Made by a program: the position numbers and the translations under genes. Below, one piece after another: positions 1 to 9,769 of a stretch of DNA of 64,000 bases; the stretch's first letter is position 1, and every line of letters begins with the position of its first letter. The DNA comes from Takakia lepidozioides (taxonomy: Eukaryota; Streptophyta; Takakiopsida; Takakiales; Takakiaceae): positions 1,116,001 to 1,180,000 of the forward strand of contig CM060732.1 in assembly GCA_030704615.1 (NCBI GenBank), written 5' to 3'. The notes beneath the pieces were generated by a model. It was not told where the DNA came from, ran no database searches, and was given only the letters and a program-made list of their open reading frames with translations.

Positions 1-268
1 AGCATACACCGTCCGACTCAACTTCCGTCCGCTCAGTAATCGACATATTGCGGAGGATGAAGACAACGGGTTCCCGCTCCAGTGACCTTCTTAGGCTTGA
101 TTACGACAAAACTCCAATCCATTCTGTGGAAACTTTGCCTGATGTTGTGGATGGGAATGTTATCTACGAGTTCCCTCCAGTGCCGGCAGGCGCAGCCCAG
201 ACGGCATGCTCGCAGGAATGAACAGGAAACATGACGGCCACCCTTGGTGTGTCACCAAACCAGAATGA
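1..268 (+). pseudogene. MULE-type transposase fragment (N-terminal part)
   Basis: This stretch is a relative of the transposase gene at 12.41-12.57 kb. Shared pieces are a DY-K segment, a V-DGN--(Y/F)EFPP segment and the block RKHDGHPWCVTK (about 223-261), which is present in both with synonymous changes. Reading frames change between the blocks and a TGA lies before the last one, so it is broken. Similarity stops near 268, where retrotransposon gag-like sequence begins. It probably belongs to another copy of the same transposon family lying mostly left of the window. Confidence 0.6.
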
Positions 269-659
269 GATGAGAGCTCCTGTGAATGAGGGCCCAGTGG
301 TGGCAGCTCACATGGTTAGGCCATGTGTTGTACCAGAAGTAAGTACAATGATAGTAACAAGAAGCAAAGCCAAACTAATACCTCCAGTAGTTGAGGAAGA
401 TGATGATAATGAAGATGGCAGTGATATGCCTGAAGATGATGAGGCTTGGAGAGATGAGAAGGAACTGCACAAGGAAGTGGCAGATACCATAAGGGAAATG
501 CAAAAGAGTACTGATATTCCTGTGGCAGATTCCTCTGATTTTGATGGAGAAGAAGAAGTGAGTGAGGATGAAAGGAAGAAAGAAGTTGTAGACATGCAAA
601 GTAATGAAGGGACTTTGGCTGAAGTAATATTCAGTAGTGTGTTAGCACACGGCCAGTGA
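269..659 (+). pseudogene. Ty3/gypsy gag-pol linker remnant, acidic
   Basis: An open frame (from an ATG at 231 that belongs to the neighbouring transposase fragment) encodes a strongly acidic stretch with runs of Asp and Glu between about residues 55 and 120, then stops at 659. Acidic spacers between gag and protease are common in plant gypsy elements, and the protease frame follows at about 790, so I read this as the end of gag or the gag-protease spacer. No zinc knuckle is visible. The 5' part of the element, including its 5' LTR, is absent. Confidence 0.45.
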
Positions 660-787
660 GTTCCCATATAAGCCAGTCCACTCTACGACCAATCATCTTG
701 CCTTTCCCCATGACAAGTCTTGCCTTCAGATTTCCATGGTATGCCTCAATGCTTGCGTTTGTGTCTTGGCTCGCATGAGGGACATGG
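660..787 (-). pseudogene. MULE-type transposase fragment, antisense
   Basis: On the minus strand this short block reads HASQDTNASIEAYHGNLKAR followed by a basic stretch and DWL-WE. It matches the third catalytic-region motif of the transposase fragment at 54.6-55.1 kb (HASQDNNATVEAYHRNLKAQ), in which the Glu of the -IEAYH- or -VEAYH- block is the probable third acidic residue of a MULE DDE domain. It sits between the gag remnant and the protease frame of the retrotransposon, in the opposite orientation, so it is a small captured or inserted fragment. Confidence 0.55.
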
Positions 788-1682
788 CGGGCTGCTATAC
801 ACCAAAGCAGAGATTACCATTGGACAGCTATTGGCTGTGGCACCTTATTGTAGACACAGGCTGTATCAAGCAATCAATCGAATTGCCCAAGAGACAGGAA
901 ACACAGACCTGAACAGCAAGGTGACCAGTTATAATGTGAAGCCGGAAGGGCGAGAAACAGTCATGGACTTTGATGATTCTATGCCAGTAATCCAATTGAG
1001 AATTGGAAGCACAGAACTAACTGATGTACTGATAGATGGAGGCTCTGGAGTAAATATCATGACAGACCAATTAAGGAAGAAGCTTGGTCTAAGTAACATG
1101 AAACCAGCCCCATTTACAGTAACAATGGCAGATCAAAGAAGTGTACAGCCATTGGGATTGATAAGAGGAGTTAAGATACAGATACAGAAGATGATCTTTA
1201 TGATCACAGTAACTGTGTTGAAGATGGATGAAGTCATGGAGGCTTACTCCTTATTATTGGGACGTCCGTGGCTGAAACAGGCCAGGGTATTCCATGACTG
1301 GAATTCTCAGTTACTAACTGTGCATAATGGGATGCACAAGATACAAATTACCACTAAGAAATCTAGTAGATTACCTGCTACGAGAAGACCTCGAGGGGTC
1401 AGAGAGTATGACTGGAGGGGAGGACTGGATGAGGAGCAGGAAGCTACCCTGTTCGCTGCACACCCAGAGTGGGAGCAGGTTGCAGAGATGTGGCTGGAAG
1501 GCCTAAGTTGTTTAAGAGGTATCTGCTGTGGTGTAGTGTCAGCAACACCAATTGGAGAGGAAACCAGCAGTTACCCATCACATTTCTATGAAGAAAGAGA
1601 AGGAGAAATGGAAATCCTAGAGGAACCAGCCACTGTGAGTATACAGGATGAAAGTGGAGACTGGTTGGACAATCACAGCTGA
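788..1682 (+). CDS. Ty3/gypsy aspartic protease region
   Basis: The frame (ATG at 720, but genuine element sequence starts only after the antisense transposase block) contains a retropepsin-like domain. Beta-strand VIQLRIGS is followed by the flap and active-site region VLIDGGSGVNIM, where the catalytic Asp lies in DGGSG instead of the usual DTGA/S, and then the downstream LLGRPWL motif typical of the C-terminal half of gypsy proteases. The frame ends at 1682 and overlaps the reverse-transcriptase frame (+1 relative) by about 35 bases. The polyprotein would need a frameshift, or this is an inactivating indel. The role would be processing of Gag-Pol in the virus-like particle. Confidence 0.7.
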
Positions 1683-3462
1683 TGAGCAAGTGAGGGAAGT
1701 GAATGTGGGAACTGAAGAGGAACCGAGGATGGTGAAGGTAGGAGCTGATTTGGAGGCAGAATTCTTTGAAGAAGCTAAGAGTTTGTGCATCAAATACAGA
1801 GATGTATTTGCTTGGAGCTACAAGGATCTAAAAGGGATACCACCTGAAATCTGTCAGCATAAGATTGAACTAGAACCAGGGTCAGTACCAATCAAGCAGG
1901 CAAGGTACAGAATGAATCCCAACTATGCACAAAAGGTTGGAGAAGAGATCAAGAAGTTGCCTGAGGCTAAGTTTATATACCCGATAGAGTATACGACTTG
2001 GTTGTCACCCATTGTGATAGTTCCTAAGAAGAATGGGAAACTAAGAGTTTATGTGAACTACAAGAAGCTGAATGCTTGTACGAAGAAAGATCCTTTCCCT
2101 TTACCATTCACAGAAGCAGTATTGGACACTGTGGCAGGCCATGAGATGTACACATTCATGGATGGCTTCAGTGGTTATAATCAAGTGCAAGTGGCAGAAG
2201 AAGACCAGGGAAAGACAACTTTCATCACAGACTGGGGTGCTTATGCATACAAAGTCATGCCCTTTGGACTTTGTAATGCACCAGCAACCTTTCAGAGAGT
2301 GATAAGTGAATCTTTTCATGAGTATCTGGATGATTTCATACAGGTATTCTTGGATGATTTCAGTGTGTACAGCTCTAAGAATGAGCACTTGCATAAGTTG
2401 GAGTTATGTCTGGGCAGATGCAGAATGAGAGGTTTGGGCCTGAATCCAGATAAATGTACTTTCTGTGTGAACTCAGGGGTGCTTCTGGGACACATTGTGT
2501 GTAAGAGGGGGCTTCTTGTGGATCCCAGGAAGACAGAGGCCATTAAAGCCTCTCCACCACCAGTAAATGTTAAGAGTCTAAGGAGATTCCTTGGGCAAAC
2601 CAATTATTACAGAAGATTTGTTACAAGGTATGCACAGATAGCAGCACCATTGAGCAAGCTTCTGAAGAAAGATGCAGTGTTTACATGGACAGCTGAATGT
2701 CAACAGGCTTTTGAGGAACTTACATTGTCAGTAACAACTACACATGTGTTGATTAACCCTCACTGGCATGTAGTATTTTATGTTCACTGTGATGCCTCAG
2801 GAGAAGCATTGGGAGCAGTGTTAGCCCAGAATGTTACAGGAAATATAGATTCACCTGTGTACTATGCTAGCAGGTTGATGAACAGTGCTGAAAGGAACTA
2901 TAGCACAACTGAAAGAGAAGCACTGGCAATGATTTATGCAGTCAAGAAATTCAGGCATTACCTATTGGGAAGAAAGTTTATGTTTTATGTGGATCACCAG
3001 GCTCTGATATATTTGGTGAACAAACCTTTGATAAGTGGAAGGATAGCGAGGTGGTTAATAATCTTGCACGAGTTTGAGTTCGAAGTTGTTTACAAGCCTG
3101 GCCGTTTGCATCTTGTGGCAGATCATTTGTCACGACTAACAACAGGAGAAGCCGCCACAGGAGTAAACGATCAGTTACCTGATGCGAGTTTATTTATAAT
3201 GGAGGTGCAAGGAAGTGCAGATGAATGGTTAGATTGGCAGTGGCCAATCAAATACTACCTTACTCATGGTCAGTGCCCACCTAGTTATGGTAAGGAGCAA
3301 AGGAAGAGAATCGCTATCAAGGCTCTACCTTATACTATGGTAGGAGGCAAAATGTATAAGCTAGGACCTGATGGAGTACTTAAACGATGCTTGTACCACC
3401 ATGAAGTAAATAAAGTTTTGGAGGAAGTTCATAAAGGAGTGGCTGGAGGTCATTTTGGATAA
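1648..3462 (+). CDS. Ty3/gypsy reverse transcriptase-RNase H
   Basis: This 604-residue frame is a nearly complete gypsy RT-RNase H. The RT palm motifs are FMDGFSGYNQ (catalytic Asp about residue 172) and VFLDDFSVYS (Asp pair about 236-237). LRVYVNYKKLN replaces the usual RVCVDYRKLN. RNase H starts with HCDASGEALGAVLAQ and continues through TTEREALAMIYAVKKFRHYL and YVDHQALIYL. The frame ends with a TAA at 3460-3462 inside the conserved start of the integrase (GGHFG), where related elements continue. The protein copies element RNA to cDNA and removes the RNA strand. It shares a family with the LTRs at 21.36 and 61.38 kb by position, not by direct proof. Confidence 0.9.
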   Translation: MKVETGWTITADEQVREVNVGTEEEPRMVKVGADLEAEFFEEAKSLCIKYRDVFAWSYKDLKGIPPEICQHKIELEPGSVPIKQARYRMNPNYAQKVGEEIKKLPEAKFIYPIEYTTWLSPIVIVPKKNGKLRVYVNYKKLNACTKKDPFPLPFTEAVLDTVAGHEMYTFMDGFSGYNQVQVAEEDQGKTTFITDWGAYAYKVMPFGLCNAPATFQRVISESFHEYLDDFIQVFLDDFSVYSSKNEHLHKLELCLGRCRMRGLGLNPDKCTFCVNSGVLLGHIVCKRGLLVDPRKTEAIKASPPPVNVKSLRRFLGQTNYYRRFVTRYAQIAAPLSKLLKKDAVFTWTAECQQAFEELTLSVTTTHVLINPHWHVVFYVHCDASGEALGAVLAQNVTGNIDSPVYYASRLMNSAERNYSTTEREALAMIYAVKKFRHYLLGRKFMFYVDHQALIYLVNKPLISGRIARWLIILHEFEFEVVYKPGRLHLVADHLSRLTTGEAATGVNDQLPDASLFIMEVQGSADEWLDWQWPIKYYLTHGQCPPSYGKEQRKRIAIKALPYTMVGGKMYKLGPDGVLKRCLYHHEVNKVLEEVHKGVAGGHFG

Positions 3463-3978
3463 GAGACTACCAGTAGGAAGATACTACTTGCAGGTTACTG
3501 GTGGCCTACTTTGTTCAAAGATGTACACAAGTATTGTCAGAGTTGTGATGAATGTCAGAGGCTAGGACCTTTGCAGAGATTTGGGAAGATGACTTTGCAT
3601 CCTACAATGCTTACGGAACCATTTCAGAAACGGGGACTAGACTTTGTTGGACCAATTAACCCACCAGCCAAGAATACATAGAACAGATACATAATTACAG
3701 CCACTAATTATACTACGAAGTGGGTGGAAGCTAAAGCTTTGAGGGACAACACAGCCAAGTCCACAACAAGGTTCCTGTATGAGAACATACTTACACGATT
3801 TGGCTGTCCCTTGGAATTTATCAGTGATCAGGGAAGTCACTTCATTAATGAGACCATTGAACTATTGACTAAAGAGTTCATGATTGTGCATAGGAAGAGT
3901 ACAACGTATTACCCACAGGGTATTGGGCAGGCAGAGGCTACCAACAAAATACTATGTACTATCTTGGCTAAGATAGTC
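3463..3978 (+). pseudogene. Ty3/gypsy integrase, 5' part
   Basis: It continues in the frame of the RT-RNase H. The zinc-binding half has CQSCDECQR. The catalytic core shows the first Asp in GLDFVGPI, the second in ISDQGSHF (about 3819-3842) and the Glu in GIGQAEATNK (about 3921-3950). Two in-frame stops, TAA at 3460 and TAG at 3679, show it is dead. At 3978 the gene is cut by the 12.2-kb DNA transposon. The missing C-terminal part continues at 16,197. Confidence 0.85.
3971..3978. repeat. Target-site duplication, left copy (AGATAGTC)
   Basis: The eight bases AGATAGTC directly precede the left terminal repeat and recur immediately after the right terminal repeat at 16,189-16,196. Removing the intervening 12,210 bp plus one copy joins the two integrase halves. 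The size (8, or 9 with one mismatch) fits a MULE or hAT insertion; the transposase inside favours MULE. Confidence 0.85.
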
Positions 3979-4018
3979 GGGGGCTGCTATTTCATGAGCG
4001 GCATGAGCATGAGCGGAA
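3979..4018 (+). repeat. Left terminal inverted repeat of the 12.2-kb transposon
   Basis: It starts GGGGGCTGCTATTTCATGAG, followed by CGGCATGAGCATGAGCGG and an A-run. It pairs with 16,150-16,188 on the opposite strand. The same end recurs at 36,232-36,270 with a longer A-run. Confidence 0.85.
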
Positions 4019-4199
4019 AAAAAAAAAGCATGAGCAGACCATTGTGAGTCCACGGAAATAGGGTTAGGAGGCACGGAAATAGGGTCATGTGAAGTTGGAA
4101 TGTGGCACCAGTGGACTTGAAATGCAACATTTTATTGCAAATTTTGTGGCAAGCCATGTCTATACAAGTGTGTTCTAACTGTCATAGCCGGAATGGGCA

Positions 4200-4480
4200 C
4201 TACTCTCCTACACCCTCCGAGGAACTTGCCCCACCTTCTTCCTCATCCCCCTCATCCCCCTCATCCTCCGAGCTCTGTGATGCATCAGTTCCACTATGCC
4301 TCTCAAAAATCCCGTCCTCTCCTTGGGGGACTGTCCACCTCACCTCCTGGGAATCTTCTGCGTCTTCTCCCCCACTTTCCTCGGCAGAATCCAACACAAA
4401 TCTACGAGCCCGACGGGCTCTAATAGCTGCTGCCTCCTCCCTCATCTTCATTTTCTTGAGGCTTGCCTCGTCTAAAATGG
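4200..4480 (-). CDS. Acidic C-terminal exon of the fusion gene, copy 1
   Basis: In a frame different from the motif IV exon, this block begins ILDEASLKKMKMREEAAAIR, continues with a basic RARRARRF, and ends in a very acidic, Ser-rich tail (DEGDEGDEEEGG) with a stop at 4200. The matching exon in copy 2 (36.5-36.78 kb) is preceded by more coding sequence. This shows that here the intervening exons were deleted and the tail fused out of frame. Confidence 0.6.
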
Positions 4481-5599
4481 CCCTCTGTTCGCAACCCCTG
4501 CGTACTGATGCAGAACCATTTTCTGAGGAGGACCGGGGTGACACTTTTCGGTGTCCACCTTGCCACCGCATTCTCTGTGGTCTTCCCTCTTGTGGCAAGG
4601 ACAACCACACATCCACCGTCATCCAGAAGCATCCCCGCCAGCCCAAACCCGGCTTTCCAGTAGTCCTCAGTAAACCTGTTCCAGGTGGGCACATCATCCA
4701 GGCCCTCCAGCAGCTCCCCATCTGGAATGTCGAGGAGAATCATGTCGCAAGCTCTCTCCACCTCAACCCCCCCCCGAGTGCTCTTGCAATTCGTGCTCAC
4801 AGCCGTGAAGAATTCCATCATGGCTTCAAAACCAGGGGTGTCTTTAGGCTCTGTACCGCCAGCCCTCTTCTTGGCTTTCCCCTTCTGCTCCGCCAGTGAC
4901 TTGTTGTGTGCCACCTTCTTCGCCCTGGCAGCGAGAGCGTCAAGGAAGCTCTCATTGACGCATTGGATGATGGTTGGAGGTTCTAGCTTTGGCCTGTGCG
5001 TAAACGTCACCGCCGAATACCGGCGTGTAGGCTCGCCCTCAAATGCCAACTTCTTGGCAGAGCCAGTCCCACTCCGAACTGACTTGGGAACCCGGACGAC
5101 CGGTGACTGGGTAGGAGCAACAGCAGTCGCAGGACCTTGAACAAAATCGGCGTCGGAGTCACTCTCTTGGGTCCCCTTCTGCGCCTCCTCCGATGCCCCG
5201 ATGGTTTTCTTCTTTTTGGGTGTTACTGCAGTCACCTGTTTCCTTGTCCTTTTCCTTTGACCTTTACTCTTCTCATGCAATTTCTCCTGAATTCCTGCCT
5301 GAGCAAGCTCTGCCGCTTTCCTGGAGTTCGCAAGCGCTTTTGCCTCTTTTGCACCCAACGGAGGCAGCGGAGCCCGGTTTCGTCGGAATTCAGCATCCAG
5401 CTTCAATTGAAACTCGGATGGGTCGAGCGAGCCCGGCGGAAGGTCTACATACCAAGGGCAATCACGCAAATGTTCCAGATGCCACTCCTTCACAATATCG
5501 TCAGTGTACATGGAGTCAGCCCCAGGGTTCCTCCATGCCAGGAAGAATGGTGGCTCGAAAGACAGATGACATTTCTCCAAAAGGGAGAACTTACAGTAC
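4420..5599 (-). CDS. Methyltransferase motif IV exon of the fusion gene, copy 1
   Basis: The acceptor is at 5600. It starts YCKFSLLEK, then HLSFEPPFFLAWRNPG and WHLEHLRDCPWYVDLPPGSL, a long charged, Lys-rich linker, THRPKLEPPTIIQCVNESFL, and near the end the methylase block. That block is CDMILLDIPDGELLEG (position of motif IV, normally D/N-P-P-Y/F/W; here D-I-P-D), W-RFTEDYWKAGFGLAGMLL, and DDGGCVVVLATRG (the strand-turn before motifs V-VIII). The pattern D-PP-, then W---YW---LL--GG-VVV, is that of beta-class amino-methyltransferases. The frame reads through the deletion point near 4480 into an abnormal tail ending at 4420. Confidence 0.65.
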
Positions 5600-5624
5600 C
5601 TGCATTCATGAAAAACACAATGAG

Positions 5625-6310
5625 GTCCGAAAATGGCTAAGTCCCTGAACGGCAATAGGGGAATATGGCGCCGAATTTCCACTTCAGGGCCACCCAGTCT
5701 AGGGACTTAGCCTGAAAATGGCTAAGTCCCTGAACGGCAATATGGCCTGGAACTGGAAAATGGCGCCGAATTTCCGGTTCAGGGCCACCCAGTCTACGGA
5801 CTTAGCCCGAAAATGGCTAAGTCCCTGAACGGCAATAGGGCCTAAAACTGGAATATGGCGCCGAATTTCCACTTCAGGGCCAGCCAGTCTAGGGACTTAG
5901 CCCGAAAATGGCTAAGTCCCTGAACGGCAATAGGGCCTGGAACTGGAAAATGGCGCCGAATTTCCAGTTCAGGGCCAGCCAGTCTAGGGACTTAGCCCGA
6001 AAATGGCTAAGTCCCTGGACGGCAATAGGGCCTAGAACTGGAAAACGGCGCCGAATTTCCAGTTCCGGGCCAGCCACACTAGGGACTTAGGCCGAAAATG
6101 GCTAAGTCCCTGAACGGCAATAGGGCCTACAACTGGAAAATGGCGCCGAATTTCCACTTCAGGGCCAGCCAGTCTAGGGACTTAGACCGAAAATGGCTAA
6201 GTCCCTGGACGGCAATAGGGCCTGGAACTGGAAAATGGCGCCGAATTTCCAGTTCCGGGCCAGCCACCCTAGGGACTTAGCCATTTTCGGAGCCCTGACT
6301 GGAAATTCGG
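5625..6310. repeat. Intron-borne tandem array with GGCGCC palindrome, about 95-bp unit
   Basis: Six to seven units lie inside the intron 5600-6389 of the fusion gene. Each unit holds GGCTAAGTCCCTGAACGGCA, a spacer, a palindrome built on ATGGCGCCGAATTTCC, and the inverted tail GGGACTTAGCC. Each unit is thus a nested inverted repeat: TAAGTCCC...GGGACTTA outside and GGCGCC inside. The last unit (6240-6310) is inverted. A related array lies in the same intron of copy 2. Confidence 0.85.
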
Positions 6311-6389
6311 CGCCATTTTCCCTAACACCACTTGAGGCCTCTAACATCCTGAAATGCCAGGACTTGAAAGAAAGGCAGCGCGTATGTAC

Positions 6390-7515
6390 CTGTACAGAAG
6401 GCGCATTGCTGCTTTGTCCGCGTTCGGCTGGTCGGTGAACTCGTGGCTCCGGCGAGCATCTACTATCTCCCGAAAGAATAGGTTGGTTTTGTAGAGTAGA
6501 AAGTACCTCGTCACATAGTCACGTAGGCTCTCTGCTGCAGGAGATATCTCCATCTTGAACCGATGTGCTTGTGTGTCCAGCTGCTCTTGCGCATTCGTCG
6601 TCACCTGTGGAGATTGTCCATCAGATCGCTTTCCTCAAAAAATACAATGAATCCACCCCCTACTAGAGTAGAAGCCCCAAACAAAGCGTGGGAAGTACCT
6701 GAAACCACCATGTCATGCGGTTCATCCACATGTCGAATGTGGGGTCAGAGAGTTTGTCCGGTTTGGGGAAGCTCCACATGTCCCTGGCACTTTGGGAACC
6801 ATTCCAGATTTGGAGCCACCGGGTCTGTCCAACCACCCAGCATATTCGTAAGCGCCAAACACCACAAAAAGGAGTTGTTGCCACCACAATTTGTTAAGAA
6901 TGTATCACCTTTTCTGTTGCATCCACACAGGATGTGGCTAGACGATGGAGCTTCTCCAATGTCATCGTGGGCTTCAGAACGCGAGAGTAGTGCTTCCCCA
7001 CCTCCACCAGAAAGTCGGCACCAAGGGCGGGATCAGCTATGGCCACGTACTTTACCATCCGCGACTTGTACTTTATGCGGGCCCTCACCTCCGCAGCTTT
7101 GACATACGATTCGAGTTCCGGGAGGGTTGGATTCTTCTCCTCTGACTCCATGTAGAACCTCCGCGCATGTGCCAAATCCTGCTGTATTTTCGTCTGTCAA
7201 GAATGCGCACATAAGATTAGAGATCCTGCTCAACACAATTTCTTCTATTGGGGGAGGAGAGACAGATTAGCTCAACAAAACTGTCAGGAGCTTTACCCGA
7301 AATATGTAGTCCACCATGGCGTCGACGCTCAGCCTATACCAGGTTCTGTCTGCCTTTGCCTCCGACTTGCGCAGGAGGTCGGCACTGAGGGAATTGGCAA
7401 ACTCTTGCACCCCCTGCTTCCCGACATCCTTCACTCGGAAGAGCATATGGGACAAGTTGGTGGCAATGAAGGCATTCTCAGTCACCCTGCAGTGCCACAT
7501 TTCCATCAAACAATA
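6390..7515 (-). CDS. Middle exons of the fusion gene, copy 1
   Basis: Four exons (7515-7297, 7193-6909, 6824-6699, 6604-6390) encode a mostly helical region of about 280 residues: MEMWHCRVTENAFIATNLSH and ADRTWYRL, then QQDLAHARRFYMESEEKN and RMVKYVAIADPALGADF, then TRWLQIWNGSQ and MWSFPKPDKL, then EQLDTQAHRFKMEISPAAES and YVTRYFLLYKTNLFFREI. All are conserved, with substitutions, in copy 2 at 33.05-34.17 kb with the same exon borders, which confirms the splicing. I recognise no named domain. A position between a ParB-like and a methylase domain suggests a linker, oligomerisation or target-recognition region. Confidence 0.6.
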
Positions 7516-7604
7516 CTGAAATGGGAATTTTCATCATATATGAGGATTCGCAATGAAATGACTTCCAAATTCAAAGTCCAAAAGCGAGAGGGGTTGTAGC
7601 TTAC

Positions 7605-9046
7605 GAGTTGATGTCGGCCATTGCAGCTTTGAGAAGACTGCGATCTTTGGGCCCCGCAACCTTCAGCACAACACAATCGACGGCGAAATGCCAATCGAGA
7701 TCGTTGGGGTGGGCTTGGGCAATGTGCTCCATCCATGCCAGGAGGCGATGATTGCCGTCCCACACGTAGAACATCTTACCGGACATGTGCTGGAAAAGAG
7801 GATCACTAGCAATCGATCTCTCGAACTCCTCATTTCGCGTTTGCCAATGGGGACCCCATTTGTCCACCTCATCGGAAGTGTGGGCACGGGAAGCTCCGTG
7901 GTCGTTCTCAATGGAAACGTAAAACGCGGCAGACCCCATTCGATATCCATCCCGGAAAGAGAATTTCAGCTTGTCGATATCGCCTGGGAGGGCAGGTCTC
8001 ACCACCTGCAATGACACCAAGCGGCAAAGGGGAATTCGAAGCTTGGCCGGGTACACCATGCCCCCCAGCACCCTGCCAATGTTGCTGTGGGTTGCCTCCA
8101 ACATCTTGGCAGCGGCCAACTTCATATCCGCCTCAGACATGACGTCTGCTGCAGAGGGGTTTTCCGGCAGCCCACCAGGACCGCCAAATCCAGCCTGTAT
8201 GCTCCGGGTTTGGGGCCTGGGGATGTCCGGGAGGATGTCATCCTGGTCAGAAACCTCCATGTCGTCCTCCTCAACAGGGTCAGCCACCTGCGAAACCACC
8301 TCCAGCACTCTCGTCGTCTCTACTGCCCTCTCCCTGGCTTCACCTCGAACTTGCACAATCCGTGCTCTTTCAGGTGTTCTTTCCTCTCCTCCACTCTCCA
8401 CCGTATGGGTAATTGCGGGGGCTGCTCTTGCCCGCGATGGTCTAACCGGTGTGTTACTGCCTCTCTGTGGTGTCTTGGAGGGATCCACCGTCTCTGTGTG
8501 TCCCTCGCTTACATTGGCATCTGTCATTTGGGCACCCCTGGCCTCTTCAGCTGCCTTTTGTCTTTCCTCCTGGCTAGCATTCTGTCTCGTCTGTTCTTTT
8601 GCCCTCTCTTTTGCCCTCTCACGGGCTTTTTGTTTCTTACTAGGGCTAGCAGCAGGGGAGCCCTCCAGGACGACCACCTTTGATTGAGGCGAACTGACAC
8701 CCTCGCGCGCACTGCTCACTCCCCCCTCCGCAGCCCGTGACTGCTCTCTCGCCGGGGATTGCATGTGCTTAGCTTTCTTCTTTTTCTTTGCGTGGGCGGG
8801 CCCTACTGCATGTGCATGAACAACCTCCATTGCCGGATCTGCTGTCCTCATGTCCTCACGCCCTTCACCTACCATGCCGCCTGCACCAACCTCCCCAATG
8901 CCTACTCTGTCGTAATCTCGTTGCAAGTCCTCCCGTCCACCAACAAAAGGTTTAAGTTTGCCCTCTTGCCCCAAGTTGGGCGATTCAAACATGCGATGAG
9001 TTGGAGCTGTCGATGATACCACCAGCGTGCCGGGCTCGTCGTCACT
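7605..9046 (-). CDS. ParB/Srx-like exon of the fusion gene, copy 1
   Basis: The acceptor ends at 9047 and the exon is open for about 480 codons. The first half is low complexity: a KKKKK tract, then a Lys/Arg/Glu-rich helix of KARERAKERAKEQ type, then Ser/Pro-rich sequence. The last 160 residues form the folded part. It starts AKLRIPLCRLVSLQVVRP, has LKFSFRDGYRMGS, and ends with VWDGNHRLLAW (DGNHR codons 7759-7745) and a strand WHFAVDCVVLKV. The (D/E)G-HR motif after a hydrophobic strand, followed by an Ala and a second strand, is the signature of ParB N-terminal/sulfiredoxin-like domains. In ParB it sits in the nucleotide-binding pocket. The identification rests on motif and order, not on an alignment. 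Confidence 0.6.
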
Positions 9047-9769
9047 CTGTCATTGACAAAAATCGTGAAAACCAACATCGGTGCAAAAAGCAGCATCGCA
9101 ACCACCATAGCAACAATCATGTAGCAAAAATGAAAACATAACAAGTTTAGGAAGTATGGAGAGCCATGCAACAACAATGAAAACAAATGCAACCATTGCC
9201 TAAGAATGACATGCACAAGCAGCCTTCTCCAGAGCTGCCGGATTTGCACACGCATTGCAAACAATCTAAGGTTCACTCAACTATCTAAAGTTCACTCATA
9301 CAGCAAAGCCAGGATGAAGATGCAAAAACAAAGCGAGGTAACAAAGCGAAAGCAAAAAATAAATCGAACAAACCGAAAGCAGAAGTGGCTTGCCTGAGAG
9401 TACTCGGCTTCAGTTGGCGCAGGTTGTGAGCAAGACACTGGAATCTCCTGCTGGAGCTTCAGTTTGGCCATGCGAGAGATTGGCCGTCGTCCGTAGTACA
9501 GAGCTTTCAACTTCCGCCGCGGTCTGGATGTGAGGTCTCTCTCAGGAGAGCCACGCCCTTCAGGCGGCATAAGTCCCAGCCAAAAAGATCTCTTTTTTTG
9601 GGGTACATGCCTGGAATACCATGTTAAGCCAAGATTAGCATGAGATTTAGGGTACGTGTCCAGGAAGCCATGCGTCGCCAGCCCGAATAATAACCGACGG
9701 CGGTCGACATTTATTGCCCAACTGCGCAATTAAATGTCGGATGAAGCCCTCCATGTCGGATGAAAATCG

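Larger units (their letters stand above)
4200..9471 (-). pseudogene. Transposon-borne ParB-like / amino-methyltransferase fusion gene, copy 1 (internally deleted)
   Basis: Exons I can place on the minus strand are 9046-7605 (basic linker plus ParB-like domain), 7515-7297, 7193-6909, 6824-6699, 6604-6390 and 5599-4420; a tail block at 4480-4200 lies in another frame. A possible first exon is ATG at 9471 to about 9394, ending at a GC donor. Phases fit for all junctions from 7297 onward; the 7605/7515 junction does not fit in phase. The order is ParB/sulfiredoxin-like domain, helical middle, then methyltransferase motif IV. Compared with copy 2, the exons for motif X and SAM-binding motif I-III are deleted near 4480, so this copy could not be a working methylase. 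The predicted role, from domain content only, is DNA binding with N6-adenine or N4-cytosine methylation. Confidence 0.65.

Noticed and set aside
308-667. 119-codon minus-strand frame rich in Ser
   Set aside because: It is antisense to the acidic gag spacer; the Ser richness mirrors GAA/GAT codons on the other strand.
4102-4899. 265-codon plus-strand frame rich in Pro and Ser
   Set aside because: It is antisense to the methylase and acidic tail exons, which are conserved as protein in a second copy.
5625-6310. Regularly spaced palindromic repeats that resemble a CRISPR array
   Set aside because: The sequences between the palindromes are themselves repeated, the DNA is eukaryotic with introns, and no cas-like gene is present.
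7971-8687. 238-codon plus-strand frame
   Set aside because: It is a shadow of the ParB-like exon. Only the minus-strand frame is preserved in copy 2, with the same splice sites.
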